The notes beneath the pieces are model-generated. The model was not told the DNA's origin, made no database searches, and was given only the letters and a program-made list of their open reading frames with translations. A DNA stretch of 55,754 nucleotides from a virus, in IMG/VR virus record IMGVR_UViG_3300033146_000323, positions 1-55,754 of that record; one strand, written 5' to 3'. Each line of letters starts with the position of its first letter. Within the stretch, counting starts at the first letter, position 1. This document shows positions 52,000 through 55,754 of this stretch, piece by piece. The position numbers and the translations under genes were made by a program.

Positions 52000-52160
52000 T
52001 ACTTTTTTCCTTTAGCACCCTTTGCGTAGTTAGGGTCTTTACAATATTTACTTGCAGCCATATTTGCATAGGCTGATGGATAGGTGTCGAAAGTTCTTTT
52101 TGCCCAAGCAATCCCTGCCGGACAAATCTTGTTCCCTTTCTTTTTTCTCTTCCTTGCCAT
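51999..52160 (-). CDS. Small conserved basic protein, first of late cluster (53 aa)
   Basis: MARKRKKKGNKICPAGIAWA, then KRTFDTYPSAYANMAASKYC and ending GAKGKK, a pattern I recall from small phage proteins. It is the first - strand gene after the divergent promoter at 52178-52185 and opens a run of seven small, mostly basic genes. Confidence 0.6.
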   Translation of the reverse strand: MARKRKKKGNKICPAGIAWAKRTFDTYPSAYANMAASKYCKDPNYAKGAKGKK

Positions 52161-52167
52161 AAATTTT

Positions 52168-52185
52168 TATCTTTGTACAAAGTTA
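52168..52185. promoter_or_regulatory. Divergent overlapping promoter elements
   Basis: TATCTTTG (52168-52175, + strand) and TAACTTTG (52178-52185 on - as CAAAGTTA) are separated by 2 bases and point in opposite directions. They would drive the regulator gene (+) and the small-protein late cluster (-) from one 46-base gap, probably exclusively of each other. Confidence 0.6.
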
Positions 52186-52206
52186 AGAATTTTAATCTAT
52201 TATATT

Positions 52207-52641
52207 TTGAGCTCTGACTATCTCAAATATTGGCGAGTAATACGTCAATACATCAAAGTAAAGTACGGACTTACACAGTCCGACCTTGACATACTTTTGT
52301 TTCTAAATACAGAAGGGTACTTTGATAAAGACAAATTCTTAGAGTTTGATAGAATCCTGTCTTGGGATGAGCAGAGGTTTGACAATCTGCTACGGGATGG
52401 TTGGATAGAGGTTTTCAGAAAACGAAAAGGAAAAACAAAAGGACTATATATGTTATCATACAAATCCAAAAGAGTTATAACCTCTATATATAAAAAACTC
52501 AATGGGGAAGAAATACCTACTTCGCCATCTCAGAATCGAATGTTTCTAAAGAATGTTTCTTATACCGACAAAAGATATCGGGAAGCTATAGAAAATATGA
52601 ATAGCTTTATAAGACAACAACGACATCTCTCTCCTGAATAA
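52207..52641 (+). CDS. Winged-helix transcriptional regulator, MarR/PadR-like (about 144 aa)
   Basis: The only + strand protein gene right of 12 kb. The frame is open upstream, but the promoter at 52168 lies inside it, so the start is probably TTG 52207. The segment LTQSDLDILLFLNTEGYFDK, then DRILSWDEQRFDNLLRDGWI, RKGKTKGLYMLS (wing) and KSKRVITSIYKKLN follows the MarR-type winged-helix plan. Known members bind 16-20-bp palindromes as dimers, which would fit the dispersed palindrome (inference). Its 3' end overlaps GroES by 35 bases, convergent. Confidence 0.6.
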   Translation: MSSDYLKYWRVIRQYIKVKYGLTQSDLDILLFLNTEGYFDKDKFLEFDRILSWDEQRFDNLLRDGWIEVFRKRKGKTKGLYMLSYKSKRVITSIYKKLNGEEIPTSPSQNRMFLKNVSYTDKRYREAIENMNSFIRQQRHLSPE

Positions 52642-52867
52642 TCGTACAGGATTCGCCATTGATTACAAGAGTATAACATTGTCTTGTGTCATAATAAACG
52701 ATATCATCTTTTTTTAGGTAATCAGATACATCAGAACCTGATAAAACTATTTTACCTTTTTGATATCTAAAGTCTTTCACATCATCATTAGATAGTAGTA
52801 GTCCACTTTCAGTGGTAATCTCTTCATCAATCTTTTCGATGATTATGTTTTTCCCTATTGCTCTCAT
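52607..52867 (-). CDS. groES: GroES co-chaperonin (86 aa)
   Basis: Follows the Cpn10 pattern through most of its length: NIIIEKIDEEITTESGLLLS (mobile loop with hydrophobic LLL tip), KGKIVLSGSDVSDYLKKDDI and the C-terminal VINGESCTIIQERDVVVVL strand. Shorter than bacterial GroES (about 97). It caps a GroEL ring during folding. The GroEL gene is two genes upstream in the same unit. Confidence 0.82.
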   Translation of the reverse strand: MRAIGKNIIIEKIDEEITTESGLLLSNDDVKDFRYQKGKIVLSGSDVSDYLKKDDIVYYDTRQCYTLVINGESCTIIQERDVVVVL

Positions 52868-52964
52868 TTACAATTTTTCTTACTTCCCCACCAAGCTCTT
52901 GGTCGTTTGGGAATATTCTACTTAAATGTTTTATTAGTCCCGATGTTAGTTTTCTCTTTCTCAT
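52827..52964 (-). CDS. Small basic protein overlapping groES (45 aa)
   Basis: MRKRKLTSGLIKHLSRIFPN, then DQELGGEVRKIV and a His/Arg/Lys end. The end overlaps the groES start by 41 bases; it lies between the 57-aa gene and groES. No domain known. Confidence 0.45.
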   Translation of the reverse strand: MRKRKLTSGLIKHLSRIFPNDQELGGEVRKIVNESNREKHNHRKD

Positions 52965-53091
52965 CTTTTTTGTATTCTCCTTGTTTGTAGACAACATAGT
53001 CATTCTCTCTCAACAAAGATATTGCTTCTTTGATTTTCTTTTCTTTTTGTCTGAACGCATCAAATACAGGACTTTCTATTGGATAATCCAT
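52918..53091 (-). CDS. Small helical protein after groEL (57 aa)
   Basis: MDYPIESPVFDAFRQKEKKI followed by KEAISLLRENDYVVYKQGEY. The ATG lies directly after the groEL stop; an in-frame ATG inside groEL (53106) is the alternative. A helix-turn-helix-like layout is possible but not certain. Confidence 0.5.
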   Translation of the reverse strand: MDYPIESPVFDAFRQKEKKIKEAISLLRENDYVVYKQGEYKKDEKEKTNIGTNKTFK

Positions 53092-53092
53092 A

Positions 53093-54700
53093 TTATTGGG
53101 TTTCATAGCTACGTGCCATAGTCACGATAGCATTGGTTGATAATATAGTAACGGCTACTGATACTGCATTTTGCAGAGCTTGTCTTGTAACTTTCACAGG
53201 GTCTATGACTCCGAGTGTCATCAAGTATCCGTACTTCTCGTTTTTTACATCGTATCCATACAATGCACCCTTACAATCTTTATAGATTTCATCAGCATCC
53301 TTTCCTGCATTCTCTAAGATTTGGTATAGCGGTGCCTTAAGAGTTTCTGCCAAAACTGCGTAAGCAGTTTTTTTTGCGGAATTTTTTTCACCTGCTGCCT
53401 TAACGGTATAGCTTTTGTGAAGGTTGTACAAGGTGAGTCCACCTCCGGGAAGTATACCTTCCTCAAGTGCAGAACGCACTGCACAGACCGCATCATCTAC
53501 TCTATCGTACAGTTCTTTTTGTTCGAGGTCTGTGTTTCCTCCAACATATACAACTCCGATTCCACCTGACAATGAAGCTATCCTTTGATTGATAAACTCC
53601 TTGTCTTCTTTCTTCTTAGTATTTTTATGAGCATCTTGTAATTGAGCTACTCGCTCCATCACTTCCTCAGTATTTTCTTTTTCATCTTTAACGATGACCG
53701 TTGAGTCACGGCTAACTATCACCTTAGCACAGTGACCCAAATCTTCGAACTTAATCAAACTCAAGTCATCGCCTGTCTTTTCGCTAAAGTATGTAGCACC
53801 AACACTAACCGCAATATCCTGCATCAACTCGTGTTGTCTGTAACCAAAGTCCGGTGGGTTGATTGTACAAATCTTCAAACCGTTCTTCATTACATTGGCT
53901 GCTAAGGTATTTGTTACGTTTTGAGAACAGGGAGCAATCATTAGTAGTTTCTTGCCTTCTGATATAATTGGTTTCAGAATATTCTCAATCTGTAGTATGT
54001 TGTTTATCTCGGTGTCACATACAAGTACATAAGTGTCTTCGAAGACACACTCGTCTCTTTTTTGGTCATTGATAAATAGGGTAGAAGCATATCCTCTTTT
54101 TACTTTGATACCCTTTGTGGTTTCGTAATATGTAGATGAGGTTTTACTTTTCTCAACTGTTACTACACCATCTTTACCAACGCTTTCGTATACATCTGCT
54201 ATGATACCTCCGACCTGTGGGTCGTTATTCGCAGATATAATGGCAACGTCACGAAGTCTCTTTTCGTCTAACTTCTTGCCTTTAATTTTTAATTGCTTTC
54301 CAATTGATTTCGTCTCACTAACTAAATGTCGCAAGACTTCTGTTCTATTGGTATCCTCTGTGATGAGGTCTGTTCCTGCATCAACCATTGCTTCAGCCAA
54401 CACGATTGCAGTAGTAGTTCCGTCACCTGCGGAGGATGCCGTTCTATCTGCTGCTTCTTTCATCATACGGACCGCAAGGTTTTCTACAGGGTCTAATAAT
54501 GAAATAGATTTAGCTACTGTTACACCATCTTTAGTTACGGTTATACCGTGAAGGTGTTCGGGTGATTCAATAAGTACAGTGTTACCTCGTGGTCCTAATG
54601 TAGATTTAACTGCTTGAGCAATTGTTTTTATACCACTAATTAGTTTGTTACGACCTTCATCCGAGAAATGAAGTTCTTTTGGAGTGAATCCTTGTTGCAT
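53093..54700 (-). CDS. groEL: GroEL chaperonin (535 aa)
   Basis: Group I chaperonin along its whole length: GPRGNTVLIE, KDGVTVAKSI, AGDGTTTAIVLAEAM (ATP site), the apical domain (GYASTLFINDQKRDECVFED), and RVDDAVCAVRSALEEGILPG (Asp equivalent to Asp398 of E. coli). The usual Gly-Met repeat tail is missing. Start at 54700 (MQQGFTPKELHF) lies after a promoter element; 20 further open codons upstream look out of pattern. It likely folds phage capsid or tail proteins with the GroES genes. Confidence 0.9.
   Translation of the reverse strand: MQQGFTPKELHFSDEGRNKLISGIKTIAQAVKSTLGPRGNTVLIESPEHLHGITVTKDGVTVAKSISLLDPVENLAVRMMKEAADRTASSAGDGTTTAIVLAEAMVDAGTDLITEDTNRTEVLRHLVSETKSIGKQLKIKGKKLDEKRLRDVAIISANNDPQVGGIIADVYESVGKDGVVTVEKSKTSSTYYETTKGIKVKRGYASTLFINDQKRDECVFEDTYVLVCDTEINNILQIENILKPIISEGKKLLMIAPCSQNVTNTLAANVMKNGLKICTINPPDFGYRQHELMQDIAVSVGATYFSEKTGDDLSLIKFEDLGHCAKVIVSRDSTVIVKDEKENTEEVMERVAQLQDAHKNTKKKEDKEFINQRIASLSGGIGVVYVGGNTDLEQKELYDRVDDAVCAVRSALEEGILPGGGLTLYNLHKSYTVKAAGEKNSAKKTAYAVLAETLKAPLYQILENAGKDADEIYKDCKGALYGYDVKNEKYGYLMTLGVIDPVKVTRQALQNAVSVAVTILSTNAIVTMARSYETQ
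54033..54048. repeat. Dispersed palindrome copy 12 (in groEL)
   Basis: GTGTCTTCGAAGACAC, perfectly symmetric (CG centre). It encodes CVFEDTY, at the position where bacterial GroELs have AVLEDPYIL, so it fits the protein alignment without a length change. Confidence 0.92.
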
Positions 54701-54725
54701 AATGTATTCAATTTGATTATATATG

Positions 54726-54733
54726 CAAAGATA
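54726..54733 (-). promoter_or_regulatory. Promoter -7 element upstream of groEL (TATCTTTG on -)
   Basis: CAAAGATA on +, 26 bases upstream of the groEL start. Spacing to a clear -33 element not found. Confidence 0.5.
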
Positions 54734-54941
54734 AAAAATAAATCTAAATAAATATGACAAGAAATCTATTCCCTATACTACTACTACTCTCCTCCTATTA
54801 TATATCTTTACTTCATATGGGAGGCTTCAAACTTAACATTTCAACATATTTTTTTCTAACTGATTGATAATCAATAAGTTAATCTAATAAAAGTCAACAT
54901 AAAGTCAACATAAACTTAACATATATAAAAAAAACTTAACA
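54734..54941. other. Noncoding AT-rich region with repeats (possible origin)
   Basis: About 210 bases with no gene, between the groEL promoter and the tRNA. It contains an inverted repeat ATTGATAATCAAT (54863-54875), the direct-repeat array at about 54890-54923, and long A and T runs. The sequence around 54785-54830 has alternating pyrimidine/AT tracts. It could be a replication origin or a regulatory hub. Confidence 0.4.
54890..54923 (+). repeat. Direct-repeat array, unit ACATAAAGTCA
   Basis: One partial unit AAAGTCA, then ACATAAAGTCA (54897-54907), then the diverged ACATAAACTTA (54908-54918), then ACATA. The unit matches the array at 5586-5613 except for G to A at the last base. A further ACTTAACA occurs at 54934-54941. 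Confidence 0.65.
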
Positions 54942-55013
54942 CCTCTATAGCTCAATTGGATAGAGCAATAGCCTTCTAAGCTATCGGTTTCAGGTTCGAG
55001 TCCTGATAGGGGT
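54942..55013 (+). tRNA. tRNA-Arg(UCU)
   Basis: Cloverleaf: acceptor CCTCTAT pairs with ATAGGGG (one U-G pair), D arm AGCTC...GAGC, anticodon stem ATAGC/GCTAT with loop CTTCTAA (anticodon TCT), T arm TCAGG-TTCGAGT-CCTGA, discriminator T. CCA is not encoded. It would decode AGA/AGG, codons frequent in this AT-rich phage. Confidence 0.9.
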
Positions 55014-55015
55014 AC

Positions 55016-55042
55016 AAAAAAAAGAGGGACTTAGGTCCCTCT
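55016..55042 (-). terminator. Intrinsic terminator between tRNA and small gene
   Basis: AGAGGGAC and GTCCCTCT form an 8-bp stem around TTAG. On the - strand it is followed by eight T residues, so it terminates the small gene at 55081-55284. On + it is followed by TCTTCATC and may also end the tRNA transcript weakly. Confidence 0.85.
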
Positions 55043-55080
55043 TCTTCATCAAACATCAAACACTATAATCGTAGACACAC

Positions 55081-55284
55081 TTATAGTTTCTTAAAAAGGT
55101 CAATGTTAGCATTTGCAAGTTCATTACCTTCAGCTATCATTCTAACCTTTTTGGCTCTCTTGAGATTCCTTCTCATCTCAGCCAATTTTGTGATTCCCAT
55201 TTCAGGAGATGGAGCCATATTGATTAGCCTACCATCTTTGATTGTATATCCTTGTTCAGCAGGACTTCCTTTATAATACTCCAT
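55081..55284 (-). CDS. Small hypothetical protein (67 aa)
   Basis: Monocistronic - strand gene with its own promoter element upstream (55315-55322) and the terminator at 55016-55042 downstream. The product starts MEYYKGSPAEQGYTIKDGRL and ends in a Lys/Arg-rich helix (LAEMRRNLKRAKKVRMIAEG). No family recognised; independent control suggests an early or constant function. Confidence 0.6.
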   Translation of the reverse strand: MEYYKGSPAEQGYTIKDGRLINMAPSPEMGITKLAEMRRNLKRAKKVRMIAEGNELANANIDLFKKL

Positions 55285-55314
55285 AGCAATTCTTTTTTTA
55301 GTTGTTACCTGTTA

Positions 55315-55322
55315 CAAAGGTA
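55315..55322 (-). promoter_or_regulatory. Promoter -7 element (TACCTTTG on -)
   Basis: CAAAGGTA on +, 31 bases upstream of the 67-aa gene; fits TAnnTTTG. Confidence 0.45.
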
Positions 55323-55488
55323 ATAAATTTTTTTAGATAGCTATATTATTTAGGCTCCCCCCCACCCCACGTGCACGACCCCCAAACCGAAAGCCGTTTT
55401 TTTTTGCAGGGGGGGGTTGTCGTTTTGTATCTGCGGTTCTGATTTTTTTGGCTTTTTTTCTGCTACCTGTTGGTTCCCTGTAGCGGTT

Positions 55489-55512
55489 CCCTCTTCCCCT
55501 CTTCCCCTCTTC
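55489..55512 (+). repeat. Three tandem CCCTCTTC units
   Basis: Three exact copies of an 8-base unit in a pyrimidine-rich tract. Confidence 0.85.
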
Positions 55513-55560
55513 CGTTCTACGATTTTGTTACCCCTGTTAACCTTCCCCTTACCCTGTAAC

Positions 55561-55576
55561 GTGTCTTTAAAGACAC
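55561..55576. repeat. Dispersed palindrome copy 13
   Basis: GTGTCTTTAAAGACAC, perfectly symmetric (TA centre), in the noncoding end region. The same centre as the copy after MCP. Confidence 0.92.
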
Positions 55577-55717
55577 AGACAAAGAGAAATACTCTTTAAC
55601 CCCTCGACCACATTTTTAAGACCATACAAACCACAGGGAACAGATTCTGCGTAACTGCTTGTAACAGAAGAGAAAGACAGAAATTAGACATTGAATGAAA
55701 AAAAATAAAAGAAAACG

Positions 55718-55748
55718 TTTGTGGGAATGCAGAAAAAGACTATATTTA
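55718..55748 (+). promoter_or_regulatory. Promoter-like element at the right edge
   Basis: TTTG at 55718-55721, 19 bases, then TATATTTA at 55741-55748 (one mismatch to TAnnTTTG). Transcription would start within a few bases of the window edge and, if circular, enter the gene at 47-226. Confidence 0.5.
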
Positions 55749-55754
55749 CAAAAG

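Larger units (their letters stand above)
55323..55754. other. Noncoding region with homopolymer G/C tracts
   Basis: No convincing gene; one 60-codon + frame here is Pro/Phe/Leu-rich and looks like a translated pyrimidine tract. The region has C-runs at about 55353-55384, a G-run of eight near 55409-55416, and a possible imperfect hairpin (CACGACCCCC with GGGGGGTTGTCG). A strong pyrimidine bias follows (55440-55560), then the 55561 palindrome and a final purine-rich stretch (55655-55740). Candidate regulatory, origin or packaging region. Confidence 0.5.

Noticed and set aside
55417-55599. A 60-codon + strand frame in the end region
   Set aside because: Its composition (Phe, Pro, Leu, Ser) follows the pyrimidine bias of the DNA, with no start signal, and it spans the palindrome at 55561.
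1-55754. CRISPR array
   Set aside because: The dispersed palindrome is not tandem and has no regular spacers; the short direct repeats have no spacers of 25-40 bases.
1-55754. Integrase, excisionase or attachment site (temperate lifestyle)
   Set aside because: No tyrosine or serine recombinase was recognised. The single tRNA is complete and lies in a noncoding region but no duplicated tRNA end was found.
1-55754. Phage DNA polymerase
   Set aside because: No family A or B polymerase motif was seen in any reading frame, so none is annotated; absence could reflect divergence but the gene set is otherwise accounted for.

Overview
This window looks like an essentially complete, AT-rich genome (about 55.8 kb) of a podovirus infecting a member of the Bacteroidota, most likely a marine flavobacterium. 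Four things point there. Promoter-like elements fit the Bacteroidota sigma consensus (TTTG, 19-20 bases, TAnnTTTG). Most starts lack a Shine-Dalgarno and follow A-rich leaders of the type TTAAATCAAA-ATG. The replication primase resembles VirE_N/BT4734-type primases of Bacteroidetes elements. The morphogenesis genes resemble those of crAss-like and related Bacteroidetes phages by remembered family patterns; no database search was possible. A promoter-like element at the far right end points across the window edge to the first gene at the left end, which suggests a circular map or circularly permuted DNA.

Layout. Positions 1-12,124 (+ strand) hold the early and replication genes: many small unknowns, a glutamine-amidotransferase/gamma-glutamylcyclotransferase fusion, two stand-alone DnaA domain IV-like proteins, a Rad52/DdrA-like annealing protein with a PD-(D/E)XK exonuclease, an SSB-like protein, a VirE_N primase-SF3 helicase, an SF2 helicase, a VRR-NUC nuclease and an HNH nuclease. 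This unit meets the late unit tail to tail with a 4-base overlap. Positions 12,121-52,160 (- strand) hold the late genes, transcribed right to left: tiny basic proteins, small structural proteins, a C1q-like fibre, lysis genes (amidase, holin-like), an S74-chaperone tailspike, a GroES-like protein, TerS, TerL, portal, scaffold, major capsid protein, head-tail connectors, a very large tail protein, further tail proteins, a cupin, and a T7 gp14/15/16-like ejection set ending in a 3,199-residue protein with a HEMGH protease motif. Positions 52,207-55,284 hold a lone + strand winged-helix regulator, a GroES/GroEL pair on the - strand, tRNA-Arg(UCU) and one small gene. The last 430 bases are noncoding and compositionally odd.

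The most unusual signal is a dispersed 16-bp inverted repeat, GTGTCTT-NN-AAGACAC. I found 13 copies (12 exact in both arms, one with a single mismatch), in intergenic DNA and inside genes on both strands in all three reading phases. This looks like selection on the DNA or RNA site itself rather than on protein. Other strong signals are a probable -1 frameshift joining two tail reading frames into one protein of about 2,110 residues, a probable frameshift that separates the catalytic Cys from the amidotransferase, an 11-base direct repeat shared by two noncoding loci about 6.4 kb apart across the junction if the map is circular, and three GroES/GroEL-type chaperone genes. No integrase, CRISPR array, DNA polymerase or RNA polymerase was recognised.
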